Source: Paeniglutamicibacter cryotolerans (GTDB lineage: Bacteria > Actinomycetota > Actinomycetes > Actinomycetales > Micrococcaceae). Taken from it: a stretch of DNA of 64,000 bases. The translations under genes and the position numbers were made by a program. The notes under the pieces were generated by a model, which saw nothing but the letters and a program-made list of their open reading frames with translations, ran no database searches and was not told the DNA's origin. Numbering within the stretch: position 1 is the stretch's first letter; each line of letters starts with the position of its first letter. The stretch spans positions 2,666,001-2,730,000 of the forward strand of contig NZ_JACHVS010000001.1 in NCBI RefSeq assembly GCF_014190875.1. Direction: 5' to 3'. This document shows, piece after piece, positions 8,317-16,913 of the stretch.

Positions 8317-9792
8317 TTGGGTGAAGGTTATTGGTGCCGCATGGGCCGGTCCGGAGTGGCTGGAGCCATGGCTGCAGCCTTGGTCATGTCCATGGCATCG
8401 GGCGCAGCCGCGGACGAACTCGATGACCGCAAGACGGCCATTGAGAAGAACCTCGAGACCTTCGAAGAGGACCTGGACTTCCTGGACGACGACATCGTCC
8501 AGACCGGAGCCAAGCTACAGGAATTCCAGGCCCAGCTGCCCGCTGCCCAGAAGGCCCTGGCCGAGGCCCAGGGGCGCGTCCAGCGTGCCTCCGACGAGGT
8601 AACCGATCTCGGGCGCCGGCTCCAGGGTGCCAAGGACTCCCGCGATGGGATCCTGCTTCAGATGGCCAAGGACAAGGTCGCCGCCGATGAGTCCCGCAAG
8701 ATTATCGGTCAGATTGCCACCCAGGCATACAAACAGGGCGGCTTGTCGAGCAACCTGAGCTTGATCCTGGGCGCCGGCGCCGACGGAAACTTGGCCACCG
8801 GCATGGATCTGGCAGACCAGGCCATGCGTAGCCAGAACGCCGTCTTGGGCAAGCTCTCGCAAAAGGGAGCCACCGACGCGAACTCGCAGCTACGTCTCGG
8901 GGCCGTCGAGGAGGATATCTCCGGACTCAAGGGAATGGCTGATGCCGCCTTGGCGCGCGAGCAGGTCGAGCGTGACGATGCCGAAGCCAAGAAGACGGCC
9001 GTCGACGGACTGATCTCCCAAACCGAGTCGCTTAGCGCCAAGTTGCTGGCGGAACGGCCGCGGATCCAGCAAAAACTCGATGCCCAGCAGGCCGATTACG
9101 ACAAGGTCAATCTGGACATCAAGAAGCGCCAGGACAGGCTGATTGCCGAAGCCGCCGCCAAGAAGCTGCGAGAAGAAGCTGCGGAAGCCAAGCGCGTGGC
9201 AGCTGCCAAGATCGCATGGGAGCGTGCCCAAGCGAAGAAGGCCGCCGAAGCAAAGCGGATTGCCGATGCGGCGAACCGGAAGAAGGCCCCCTCCGAGAAA
9301 AAGGTCGCCAGCACATACAAGAAGCCTACTTATGTGCCGCCGGTGCCAGTGGCTAAGCCCGAGCGTAGTTCGTGGGGCCTGATCAAGCCCGTCGCCGGTG
9401 GGCGCCAGACTTCGAGCTACGGATGGCGTCCGACGCCTGCCGGCACCATCGACTACGGTGGGCGCGGTGGCTACGTGCACGCAGGTGTCGACTGGGGCTT
9501 CGGCGGCGTGTGCGGTGCCCCGGTCATGGCTGCAGCCGACGGCGAGGTCTGGGTTGCCGGGTTCAGCGGAACCTCGGGCAATAAGGTCACCATCAGCCAT
9601 GGCGTGGTGCGGGGCAAGGCCCTGGCTACGAACTACCACCACATGCGAAGCATCACGGTGTCAGTCGGCCAGCATGTCCGCCAAGGCCAGATCATCGGAT
9701 ATGTCGGTACCACCGGAAACTCCACCGGCTGCCACATGCACTTTGAGACAGTGGTCAATGGGTCGACGGTAAATCCGCTGGGCCTGCTGTAG
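8317..9792 (+). CDS. Secreted coiled-coil M23 endopeptidase, probable FtsEX-controlled hydrolase
   Basis: The product has a signal peptide (hydrophobic part GVAGAMAAALVMSMASGAAA), a long Glu/Lys/Ala-rich coiled coil to about residue 330, a Pro-rich linker, and an M23 (LytM) domain. Zinc ligands are the H-x3-D pair HAGVD (His388, Asp392) and HMH (His473, His475) by this numbering, so the site looks active. TTG 8317 was chosen because GAGGGAG lies 6 bp upstream; ATG 8302 or 8341 are alternatives. EnvC and PcsB use the same coiled-coil plus catalytic or LytM layout to dock on FtsX. Function in daughter-cell separation is inferred from layout and position. Confidence 0.85.
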   Translation: MGEGYWCRMGRSGVAGAMAAALVMSMASGAAADELDDRKTAIEKNLETFEEDLDFLDDDIVQTGAKLQEFQAQLPAAQKALAEAQGRVQRASDEVTDLGRRLQGAKDSRDGILLQMAKDKVAADESRKIIGQIATQAYKQGGLSSNLSLILGAGADGNLATGMDLADQAMRSQNAVLGKLSQKGATDANSQLRLGAVEEDISGLKGMADAALAREQVERDDAEAKKTAVDGLISQTESLSAKLLAERPRIQQKLDAQQADYDKVNLDIKKRQDRLIAEAAAKKLREEAAEAKRVAAAKIAWERAQAKKAAEAKRIADAANRKKAPSEKKVASTYKKPTYVPPVPVAKPERSSWGLIKPVAGGRQTSSYGWRPTPAGTIDYGGRGGYVHAGVDWGFGGVCGAPVMAAADGEVWVAGFSGTSGNKVTISHGVVRGKALATNYHHMRSITVSVGQHVRQGQIIGYVGTTGNSTGCHMHFETVVNGSTVNPLGLL

Positions 9793-9795
9793 CGG

Positions 9796-9801
9796 TAGGC
9801 T
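9796..9801 (+). promoter_or_regulatory. Putative -10 element (TAGGCT) of smpB
   Basis: TAGGCT lies 44 bp before the smpB ATG, directly after the stop of the M23 gene. It matches the hexamers before prfB and ftsE; no convincing -35 is seen. Confidence 0.3.
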
Positions 9802-9844
9802 AGTACTTTCGATCAATTCAGCATCGGGCAAGAGAGGATTCCCC

Positions 9845-10330
9845 ATGGCCAAGGACAAAGACACCGGCGAAAAAGTGGTTGCCACCAACCGCAAGGCTCG
9901 GCATGACTATGAAATCCTCGACACTTACGAGGCCGGCATGGTGCTCAGCGGTACCGAGGTGAAGTCATTGCGCGAGGGCAAAGCCTCGTTGGTGGACGGT
10001 TTCGCTATCTTCTACCGTGACGAGCTCTACCTGGAAAACGTCTACATTCCCGAATACCTGAACGGCTCCTGGACGAACCATGCGGCCCGGCGCCGGCGCA
10101 AGCTGTTGCTGCATCGTCAGGAACTCACGAAGATTTCACGCAAGATCATGGAATCCGGCTTCAGCATCGTACCGCTGCGTCTGTACTTCAAGGGCGGACG
10201 GGCCAAGGTCGAGATCGGCATTGGCCGGGGCAAGAAGGACTACGACAAGCGCCAGTCGTTGCGCGAGCAGCAGGATAACCGCGAGGCATTGCGGGTGATG
10301 CGCGACCGCAACCGCGGAGTGCGCGACTAA
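9845..10330 (+). CDS. smpB: SsrA-binding protein SmpB
   Basis: This 161-residue protein binds tmRNA and brings it to stalled ribosomes. Family landmarks are NRKARHDYEILDTYEAG near the N-terminus, GTEVKSLREGKASL, and the basic tail KKDYDKRQSLREQQ, which enters the decoding centre and mRNA channel. It starts at ATG 9845 behind an AGAGAGG site. Its partner RNA gene ssrA lies 111 bp downstream on the same strand. Confidence 0.97.
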   Translation: MAKDKDTGEKVVATNRKARHDYEILDTYEAGMVLSGTEVKSLREGKASLVDGFAIFYRDELYLENVYIPEYLNGSWTNHAARRRRKLLLHRQELTKISRKIMESGFSIVPLRLYFKGGRAKVEIGIGRGKKDYDKRQSLREQQDNREALRVMRDRNRGVRD

Positions 10331-10441
10331 CCATCTACGGGTGTGCGGAATACACGGATGCACATTTGGGTTACTATAGGTATCTGCGGTCTTGATCGCA
10401 GGTGTTGGGGAGGCGTAAGCCGCCCATTGACAACAAAATAC

Positions 10442-10809
10442 GGGGATGATCGGTTTCGACGGTGTGAGTCGCGACATGTGAAGCGGGCCGAGGATGCAAA
10501 GTTATCTCGTAAACGCTCTTTGCAAAACAATAAGTGCCGACTCAAAGCGCACTGACTTCGCTCTCGCTGCCTAAGCAGCCAGACCAGTCCGTTAGCCAGG
10601 GGATGCTATCGCCCCTGATCCTAACGTCATTTAGATAGCCACTGCGGGAAGTCAACGTTACCGGGACGACTCGCATAATTTAGGTAACTGTGCCCGGATC
10701 AGCTGCTTGTTTGCATGACGGCTGGGGCAGAGAAATTCCAACGCAAACTGCGCCCGGAGAAGACCTGGCAACACCACATCGGACGGGAGTTCAATTCTCC
10801 CCATCTCCA
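10442..10809 (+). ncRNA. ssrA: Transfer-messenger RNA
   Basis: The 5' end GGGGATG pairs with CATCTCC at 10802-10808 to form the tRNA-like acceptor stem, and TTCAATTC at the T-loop position precedes it. CCA is not encoded after the discriminator A at 10809. The tag reading frame runs from GCC 10536 to TAA 10574 and reads ADSKRTDFALAA, with the hydrophobic ALAA end recognised by Clp proteases. A strong terminator follows at once. Confidence 0.95.
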
Positions 10810-10812
10810 CTT

Positions 10813-10843
10813 AAAAGCCCCCGGCGATGCCGGGGGCTTTTTT
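10813..10843 (+). terminator. Intrinsic terminator of ssrA
   Basis: A perfect 10-bp GC-rich stem (10816-10825 with 10829-10838, loop GAT) is preceded by an A run and followed by six T. Confidence 0.93.
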
Positions 10844-10992
10844 GCTATTCTGGCTCAGGGCTCTAGAAGGCGTGACCGGTCCAGAAATAGGCTAAGAGCC
10901 GGGTTGAACCGTTCCATGCATAGAATGGAAACAAGACATAGCACCGGCGAGGTGAAGCAATCGCTCCGACCCGAGCATTGAGTAAGGCAGGC

Positions 10993-12318
10993 ATGAAAAA
11001 GAAGCTGCGCGGGAAAACACAGGGTATGAAGCAGGCCGTTGGCAGTAGGCCGGAAGCTGCCAAGATAAAGCCCGGTGTGCCAGTATCCTCGGAATCAACT
11101 GGTTCACAGAAGATCCCCTCGACCTCACAGCCGTTCCCCGAAGAAGTCACGCTGAAGACGACGAAAGATGAAGCGGGACCCACGGAGGGGGCGTCTGGGG
11201 CCGGTGATGCCGATGCAGGCGGGATCCTGGAGCATAAGCCGAGATCATCTCCAGGAAACGTTGGTGCCGGTAAACCTCAGGCTGGTTCCAACGCGAGCCT
11301 AACCTCGGAAGAGTCGAAGACCGGCTTGGTGGCGGAGGCGCCTAGTGGTGTGACCGCGGCCCGAGTCGATGTTGCCAATTCAGGCAAGCCTCGCATTGAT
11401 GCAAATATCGATTTGCCGGTATCGCTCTCCTCGGCTGAGCCCGTCACCGATAAATCCCCGGGGGTGGGATGGAAGGCATCAGTCGCGGATGTTAAAGCCA
11501 AGAAGGAAGCAGGCGATCAGGCCGTTCTGGCCGGCCATGTCGATCAGGAGGAACCGGCCACCGCTTTAACCTTGGAGTCGCAAAATACTGCAGAAGTAGT
11601 TGTTGCGACTCCTTCCGAAGTGGAAAAAGTTACCGCGAAGGGAGAACAAGGGGCGGAGCACAGAACCGTCGGCGCCAAGGACCCGATGTTGCATGTACAC
11701 GCTGAAGGTGGAGTCGTTCCAGCTAATCAGCTCGGAGCCGCATCCAGGTTGCCTGAATCGGCTGTTGATGTGGAAATGGAAACCGTCGATATTTGCGGGA
11801 AGACACCTGGAAGGGACGCAGTGGTCGAGTCCGTTGCGCGTTTTACGGATGCCTCTGGGCCAACACATGTCAATGAGCCCAAACCCGCCCCGGAAATGAT
11901 GATTTCGGAGCGTGTACCTTCCGTGGGCAACGGCTCGGCCTATCGTGCCCTGGCTTTCGTGCTTGAGGTGGCCATGCTGGGCTCCGTAAGTCTTTGGGCT
12001 ATCAGCGCGTTACCTTTCTCGGTGCTCCTCTCGGTGCTGGTGGTGGCCTTGCCGCTGGTGATCTTCTGGGCTGTGTTCATGTCGCCTCAGGCCCCCATCC
12101 GATTGCGCTGGCCAGTCCAACCCATAGTCGCCCATCTGTTGTTCGCCGGGGGAGCCGGGCTGCTCTTTGCTGCGAACCAGCCGACCATTGGTCTGACGAT
12201 GGGTGCGCTGACGCTGTTCAGTGCGATCCTGACCGTCGTCCAACGAGCGATGCTGCTTGAAACCGGAATTGTTGCTCCTCCTTACCAAAAACCCGCTGGT
12301 CGGCGCGCTGCACGCTAG
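10993..12318 (+). CDS. Long disordered protein with C-terminal DUF2568/YrdB-like membrane domain
   Basis: This 441-residue protein starts at ATG 10993 (AAGG 5 bp upstream); TTG 10978 is possible but lacks a site. Residues 1-310 are Lys/Glu/Ser/Pro/Ala-rich with no recognisable fold and look disordered. Residues about 315-430 contain four hydrophobic helices (starting ALAFVLEVAMLGSVSLWAIS) and a middle FMSPQAPIRL, resembling DUF2568 (YrdB) membrane proteins, which are usually only this part. The function is unknown. The long tail has less extreme GC3 than neighbouring genes, and the gene sits directly after ssrA, a frequent integration site, though no att repeat was found. Confidence 0.65.
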   Translation: MKKKLRGKTQGMKQAVGSRPEAAKIKPGVPVSSESTGSQKIPSTSQPFPEEVTLKTTKDEAGPTEGASGAGDADAGGILEHKPRSSPGNVGAGKPQAGSNASLTSEESKTGLVAEAPSGVTAARVDVANSGKPRIDANIDLPVSLSSAEPVTDKSPGVGWKASVADVKAKKEAGDQAVLAGHVDQEEPATALTLESQNTAEVVVATPSEVEKVTAKGEQGAEHRTVGAKDPMLHVHAEGGVVPANQLGAASRLPESAVDVEMETVDICGKTPGRDAVVESVARFTDASGPTHVNEPKPAPEMMISERVPSVGNGSAYRALAFVLEVAMLGSVSLWAISALPFSVLLSVLVVALPLVIFWAVFMSPQAPIRLRWPVQPIVAHLLFAGGAGLLFAANQPTIGLTMGALTLFSAILTVVQRAMLLETGIVAPPYQKPAGRRAAR

Positions 12319-12390
12319 AAAGGGGTCCGGTGGTTCGCTGCAACGTCCATGGCTGTCGGCAATTGCATTCAGTTCCCGGCCACGGATCAG

Positions 12391-12759
12391 CTAGAGCAGC
12401 AAGGCCAGGCCAGCTCCGGCGAATGCAGCGAGTACACCGGCCGCCATAGTTCCCAGGGCATTGATCAAGGCTAGCGTGGTCCTTCGCGATTGAATTAGCC
12501 TTACGGTTTCAACACTGGCGGTGCTGAACGTGGTGTACCCGCCCAACAATCCGGTTCCGAGAATCAGGGCAACGGTTGGGGTGAGACAATGGAGCGCGCC
12601 AAGCCCCGTAACGAAACCGAGAAGTACCGATCCCGAGACATTGATGAGTATCGTTCCTACTGGGAGCGCTGTACGGAACCTTGCCCTCACCAATCCGTCG
12701 ATCATGAAACGGAGCCCGGCGCCGAGCCCGCCAGCGAGAGCGAGCAGCAGGACGGTCAT
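12391..12759 (-). CDS. crcB: Fluoride channel FluC/CrcB (second copy)
   Basis: This 122-residue protein has four membrane helices and the family marks GGLGAGLRF, NVSGSVLLG (pore asparagine) and GLLGGYTTFST. Fluc proteins export fluoride as dual-topology dimers; actinobacteria often carry two adjacent unequal copies that may form a heterodimer. It overlaps the upstream crcB as ATGA and is the last gene of the minus-strand fluoride locus. Confidence 0.93.
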   Translation of the reverse strand: MTVLLLALAGGLGAGLRFMIDGLVRARFRTALPVGTILINVSGSVLLGFVTGLGALHCLTPTVALILGTGLLGGYTTFSTASVETVRLIQSRRTTLALINALGTMAAGVLAAFAGAGLALLL

Positions 12760-13301
12760 TGCTGCCCCCGACTTAAGCCCAGCGGATCGACGTCATGGCC
12801 GGGGGGCTGACGATATTGCCTCGCGGCAGCCCAGATTCCGACGAAAGCAGCTCCGGTTCCTAGAAGGAGGCTTGCTCCGAGATACAGAAAAGCCACTAGC
12901 CCGCGGCCAGCATCAAATAAATGCATGGCATCTACGGACAGGCTGCTGTAGGTGGTGAATGCTCCCATGAAGCCGGTGCCCACCAGCAGACGGAGGAAAC
13001 GTCGTCGTCCCGTATCCGGGCCTCGTCGGACCAGGCCCTCGAGTAGTACGCCCAAGAGAAAGGCACCGAAAACGTTGATGATCAAGGTCGGAACGGGCCA
13101 ACCGTACGGGGCTGGCAGGAGTAATTCCAAACCGTAGCGGGCAGATGCGCCGAAACAACCGCCTGCCATGACCAGCAAAACATAGCCGGGATGCAGATGG
13201 ATGGGGCGTTGGGGCGGGACCGTGAGAGCGACGTCAATTTCTCTCGGGAGGTGTTCCCGGTCCGGGCCAGGGTCCGCGGGAGAAGGCTTGCCCTGTTCCA
13301 T
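12756..13301 (-). CDS. crcB: Fluoride channel FluC/CrcB (first copy)
   Basis: This 181-residue protein starts at ATG 13301, overlapping the usp stop by one base; a TTG three bases earlier is also possible. A polar N-terminal extension of about 40 residues precedes the four-helix Fluc core, which has GGCFGASARYGLE, the pore motif NVFGAFLLG and GFMGAFTTYSS. It is coupled to the second copy and lies downstream of the disrupted enolase and fluoride riboswitch. Confidence 0.93.
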   Translation of the reverse strand: MEQGKPSPADPGPDREHLPREIDVALTVPPQRPIHLHPGYVLLVMAGGCFGASARYGLELLLPAPYGWPVPTLIINVFGAFLLGVLLEGLVRRGPDTGRRRFLRLLVGTGFMGAFTTYSSLSVDAMHLFDAGRGLVAFLYLGASLLLGTGAAFVGIWAAARQYRQPPGHDVDPLGLSRGQQ

Positions 13302-13834
13302 CAAAGCCGCTCATGCTCCGGTTGCGGGTCCAGCGGGACGATCATCACCGGACGGGCCTGGTGGTGGGCAAGATGCACGGCAACGGAACCCATTACGAGT
13401 TCCTCCAGTAACGCTTCAACCCCGCGTTCGCGGGTGCCCACGAGGATCACGGACGCCTGGACCCTATCCGCCAGGCGGTTCAGGGAACGAGCGGGTTCTC
13501 CAGCCTCCGAAACCAAGGCCCAGTCGATGGCAGTGCCTGCCAGCTCGACGTCGATCCTTTGGCGGAGTAGCCCTATAAGGCGATCGCCATCGCCGGGCTC
13601 ATCGATCCCATCGGGGTCGATGAGGGCCGAAGTATCACCCTTCTCTTTCACGAGATAGCGGCTGGCATCCACATAGACGAAGACGATGCCAACGTTCAGC
13701 CCGCTGGCAAGCGCTGCACAGTGGCGAACGACGGCGAGCGGCTGACCCGGCATTATCCCCGCGACAATGGGGCCGGTCATCGGCAGTACACGGGATATTC
13801 CTGCTGTCTCGGGAGGAAGCGGGTGCTGTGTCAT
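13301..13834 (-). CDS. Universal stress protein family (UspA domain)
   Basis: This 177-residue protein starts at ATG 13834 behind GAGAGGAAG. The frame continues upstream to 14035, but that part translates as the C-terminus of enolase and belongs to the pseudogene. The Usp fold is shown by GPIVAGIMPG at the N-terminus and the nucleotide-loop pattern VGTRERG...MGSVA..LAHHQARPVMIVP at the C-terminus. Usp genes are known companions of fluoride riboswitches and crcB. It is coupled to the downstream crcB pair. Confidence 0.85.
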   Translation of the reverse strand: MTQHPLPPETAGISRVLPMTGPIVAGIMPGQPLAVVRHCAALASGLNVGIVFVYVDASRYLVKEKGDTSALIDPDGIDEPGDGDRLIGLLRQRIDVELAGTAIDWALVSEAGEPARSLNRLADRVQASVILVGTRERGVEALLEELVMGSVAVHLAHHQARPVMIVPLDPQPEHERL

Positions 13835-14238
13835 GGATTCCACTTCCTCTCGGGCAGCAGGGGAAGCCCCTCGGGGAGTCCGGGCCTGCCACTGGCCATT
13901 GCCAATGGGTCGATTATACTTGGCCACGCGTTCTCTGCGGGCCGGATCCCCGGAATTGAGATGGGAGCAACCGGATTCAACCACCAGATCCGCAATGACA
14001 TTGTTTGTGCTTTCCCCGGATCGGTGCGAAACCATCGCGACGGATCTGCCAGTCAGAGCTAAACCAAGCTATCGACTATCTGGCTCAAACTGCCTGCCGG
14101 ACTTAGCTTGAGCAAAACGGATATTGCCGAAGTATCTCTCTCGTCAACAGCGATTGGTTCCGCTAGAGAAAAGAACTCGTCCTCGCTGATTAGTTGTTCG
14201 GCTGCACCCAAGGATGTGACCATGCCCATCCAGAAGGT

Positions 14239-14245
14239 CGCCTCG
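14239..14245. repeat. Target-site duplication, left copy (CGCCTCG)
   Basis: This 7-bp copy of the host target abuts the left end of the IS21 element and is identical to 16907-16913. Confidence 0.93.
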
Positions 14246-14313
14246 TGTTTAGACGGAGCTTTTGGTAGCACGTGCGTAACGATCCGGTAGCACGCGTGTA
14301 AGCAACCGGTAGC
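14246..14313 (+). repeat. Left terminal repeat region of the IS21 element
   Basis: The outer inverted repeat TGTTTAGACGGAGC is followed by GGTAGC at 14264, 14286 and 14308, an exact 22-bp period. Such multiple terminal repeats are transposase-binding sites in IS21 elements. Confidence 0.9.
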
Positions 14314-14390
14314 GCTTCGGGACGTTCAAAGTCAGGATTGCTTTCACCCACGACACCAGGTCGGGGACAGTGAAAGGAAGACTGACGGTA

Positions 14391-16043
14391 ATGGCTGACT
14401 ACAGACACATCATGGCCCTGCTGGTGCAGGGCCATTCGTACCGACAGGTCCAAGGCAGGGCAGGCTGCTCGCACCGCACGATCGCCAAGGCCAGCCGGGT
14501 CCTTGCCGATCAAAAGCTGACCACCCGTGAGCAGATCGACGCGCTCACCGATGAGGACCTCGACCGGCTGTTCGACGACGGCCGCAAGGCCGTGAGCGGT
14601 GAGTTCGTCCCCGTCAATGTCGAGGCCGTGGTGAAGGCACGCATCGGTCGGAAGAAGCCACCGTTGAAAGTCTTGTGGGCCCGCTACCTGGACACCGCGC
14701 ACACAGACTCCGCCCGGTTTTACGGCTATGAGCGGTTCTGCCAGATTATTGCCGAGCACGTCAAGGTCAACGACCTGACCAGCCCGCTGTCCCACGAACC
14801 CGGACACACGATGCAGGTCGACTGGGCCGGCACCAAGATGCAGCTGACCGATCCGATCACCCAGGAAACCACGAAGGTCTCGCTCTTCGTGGCGTCCTTA
14901 CCGTATTCGGGAATGATCTTCGCCTACGGGTCCCTGGATGAGAAGCTTCCCGCCTGGTGCCAGCTGCACCGGAAGGCCTTTGAATACTTTGAGGGTGTCA
15001 GCCAGCTGGTCATTCCCGATAACGCCTCGACCGCATCGAACCAGATCAGCCGGTATGAAAAGGCCCGGGATGTGAACCAATCCTATGAGGCCTTCCTTGA
15101 GTACTATCAAACCGCGGCAGTCCCGACCGGCGCGTATAAGCCGCAGGAGAAAGGCAACGTCGAGGCGGGGGTTAAGGTCTCGACCAATTGGATCATCCAC
15201 TACCTGCAGGGGCGGCGTTTCGCGGGTCTGGATGAGCTGAACGAGGCCGTGGCCGAACAGGTGGAGATGATCAATGACCGCACGCCCTTTCGCGGGGAGA
15301 ACCGCTCCCGACGCGATTGGTTCCAGGATGCTGAACGCCACGAACTCATCGGCCTCCCGGCCGAGCCGTGGCAGCAGGTTTACTGGCGCAAGGCGAAAGT
15401 CTCCAGGGACTGGCACGTGCAGGTCGACACGGTTAAATATTCGGTTCCGCACCAGCTCGCCGGGCAGATCCTGGACGTGCGGATCGTGGGTGAGCAGGTC
15501 ACCGTGCTTGCCGGTGGGCTCGTGGTTGCTTCGCACCGGCGTGGTGCGCAGCGTCATTCCTACGTCACCGATCCCGAACATGCGCCGCACGGGTATGAGG
15601 ACATCTCACTGCTCTGGACCCGTGCCTATTTCATCCGGCAAGCAACAAAGGTCGGCCCCTACACGGTTCAGGCGCTGGCTCGGTTGCTGGATCGGAAAAA
15701 GATCGAAGCGCAGGGCTACCGCTCCTGCATGAACATCCTGGCACTGGGCAAGGGCAACAACCGCGCCCTGCTGGAGCAGGCCTGCCATGACCTCTGCGTG
15801 CAAGACGAGCGGAACCCTGTCAGTTATACCGCGCTCAAACATCGCATCACCGCCCTGCGGGCGGCCTACGCCGGGCGTCCGGGCGTGAGCGCACCGGCAT
15901 CGCCGCAGTCCGGCGCGGGGCCGGTGACCGCGGGTGCCAGGGATACCAGCAGCGCCCATCTGGGCGGGATCTCGCAGTTCAGTCTCGAGGCCTTGAGAAG
16001 CACCGCCGCAACCGAGGAAACGAAGGAGGAGGACCATGCTTGA
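14391..16043 (+). CDS. istA: IS21-family transposase IstA
   Basis: This 550-residue DDE transposase starts at ATG 14391; GTG 14370 is an alternative. The N-terminal helix-turn-helix (GHSYRQVQGRAGCSHRTIAKA) binds the ends. The rve catalytic core has Asp144 (MQVDWAGTK), Asp210 (VIPDNAS) and Glu258 (EKGNVEAGVK). A C-terminal Mu-type beta domain follows (VDTVKYSVPHQL). All catalytic residues are present and the frame is unbroken. It overlaps istB by 8 bp. Confidence 0.95.
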   Translation: MADYRHIMALLVQGHSYRQVQGRAGCSHRTIAKASRVLADQKLTTREQIDALTDEDLDRLFDDGRKAVSGEFVPVNVEAVVKARIGRKKPPLKVLWARYLDTAHTDSARFYGYERFCQIIAEHVKVNDLTSPLSHEPGHTMQVDWAGTKMQLTDPITQETTKVSLFVASLPYSGMIFAYGSLDEKLPAWCQLHRKAFEYFEGVSQLVIPDNASTASNQISRYEKARDVNQSYEAFLEYYQTAAVPTGAYKPQEKGNVEAGVKVSTNWIIHYLQGRRFAGLDELNEAVAEQVEMINDRTPFRGENRSRRDWFQDAERHELIGLPAEPWQQVYWRKAKVSRDWHVQVDTVKYSVPHQLAGQILDVRIVGEQVTVLAGGLVVASHRRGAQRHSYVTDPEHAPHGYEDISLLWTRAYFIRQATKVGPYTVQALARLLDRKKIEAQGYRSCMNILALGKGNNRALLEQACHDLCVQDERNPVSYTALKHRITALRAAYAGRPGVSAPASPQSGAGPVTAGARDTSSAHLGGISQFSLEALRSTAATEETKEEDHA

Positions 16044-16809
16044 TCATCATCTGACCGACGATGACATGGGGCTGTTTACCGGGTTGCGGATGACAGCGTT
16101 CGGCCAAAGCGTCATCGACATCGCCAACGACTCGGCCTATGACGAATGGACGTTTTCGCGCAAGGTCCGTCATGCACTGGATCAGGAGATCGCGGCCCGG
16201 GCCCAGCGTCGGGTGGTGAAGCTGCTCAAGGAATCGAAAACGCCGAACCCTGCTGCCTGTGTTGAAGACATCCACTACCTGCCGGACCGGAGCCTGAACC
16301 GGGAGGTCGTGGCACGGCTCGCGTCCTGCCAGTGGATCGAGCACACCACGAACCTGGTGATCCTGGGCAAATCAAGCGTCGGCAAATCGTATTTGGCCCA
16401 AGCCCTGGTCAACGCGGCCTGCCGGCACGACTACACGGCTCGCTACTTCCGACTTGATGACCTGGCGAACAAGCTCGCGGTTTATCGTCGGGGTGATGCC
16501 GAACGGCTGACGTTCCTGGGCAGCCTGCACGACTGCGATGTTCTGGTCCTGGATGACTTCTTGACCACGCCGATTAGCCCGGAGACCGCGAGCGAACTGC
16601 TCAATATCCTGGCGGGGCGCGAACACCGTGGCGCCACGGTGGTGACTTCTCAGTTCGATCCCGAGGACTGGTACAAGTCGCTGCATGATGCGGTGATCGC
16701 CGAATCGATCCTCAACCGCATCGTTTCCAGCAGTGAGTTGGTCCAGCTTGATGGGCCCAATATGCGTCGGCGTAAGCATACGGGTCCGGGAGATGAGCCG
16801 GTGAGCTGA
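16036..16809 (+). CDS. istB: IS21-family AAA+ helper ATPase IstB
   Basis: This 257-residue AAA+ ATPase of the DnaC/IstB type selects target DNA and stimulates IstA. Walker A GKSSVGKS has its lysine at residue 117; Walker B VLVLDDF has Asp173-Asp174; a sensor-type TSQFDPEDWY follows. It starts at ATG 16036 behind GGAGGA, within the end of istA, so translation is coupled. Confidence 0.95.
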   Translation: MLDHHLTDDDMGLFTGLRMTAFGQSVIDIANDSAYDEWTFSRKVRHALDQEIAARAQRRVVKLLKESKTPNPAACVEDIHYLPDRSLNREVVARLASCQWIEHTTNLVILGKSSVGKSYLAQALVNAACRHDYTARYFRLDDLANKLAVYRRGDAERLTFLGSLHDCDVLVLDDFLTTPISPETASELLNILAGREHRGATVVTSQFDPEDWYKSLHDAVIAESILNRIVSSSELVQLDGPNMRRRKHTGPGDEPVS

Positions 16810-16838
16810 AGCGATCGGTGCTGGCGCGAGGGCTCGGT

Positions 16839-16906
16839 GCTACCGGGTCCTCGCACCGGTGCTACCGTTTCGCTCCACATGCGCTACCGAAAGCTCCGTC
16901 TATACA
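16839..16906 (-). repeat. Right terminal repeat region of the IS21 element
   Basis: GCTACC (inverted GGTAGC) occurs at 16839, 16861 and 16883, again a 22-bp period, followed by the outer inverted repeat ending TATACA at 16906. Confidence 0.9.
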
Positions 16907-16913
16907 CGCCTCG
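16907..16913. repeat. Target-site duplication, right copy (CGCCTCG)
   Basis: This copy is identical to 14239-14245 and directly follows the terminal CA of the element. Confidence 0.93.

Larger units (their letters stand above)
14246..16906 (+). mobile_element. IS21-family insertion sequence (istA-istB)
   Basis: The 2,661-bp element has ends TGTTTAGACGGAGCTTT and, inverted, TGTATAGACGGAGCTTT, so it begins TG and ends CA as IS21 elements do. It is flanked by perfect 7-bp direct repeats CGCCTCG (14239-14245 and 16907-16913). Each end has three GGTAGC copies spaced exactly 22 bp apart. It encodes a DDE transposase and an AAA+ helper, both intact, so it may be active. It inserted into the enolase remnant. 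Confidence 0.95.

Noticed and set aside
10440..10860. Integrated element at the ssrA 3' end
   Set aside because: No duplicate of the ssrA end and no integrase gene were found in the following sequence.
13835..14035. N-terminal extension of the universal stress protein
   Set aside because: The translation is the enolase C-terminus (SHRSGES, ARRERVAKYN); it belongs to the pseudogene.
14190..14807. Minus-strand open frame crossing the left end of the IS
   Set aside because: It is a chance frame opposite istA; its last part is enolase remnant in the wrong frame.
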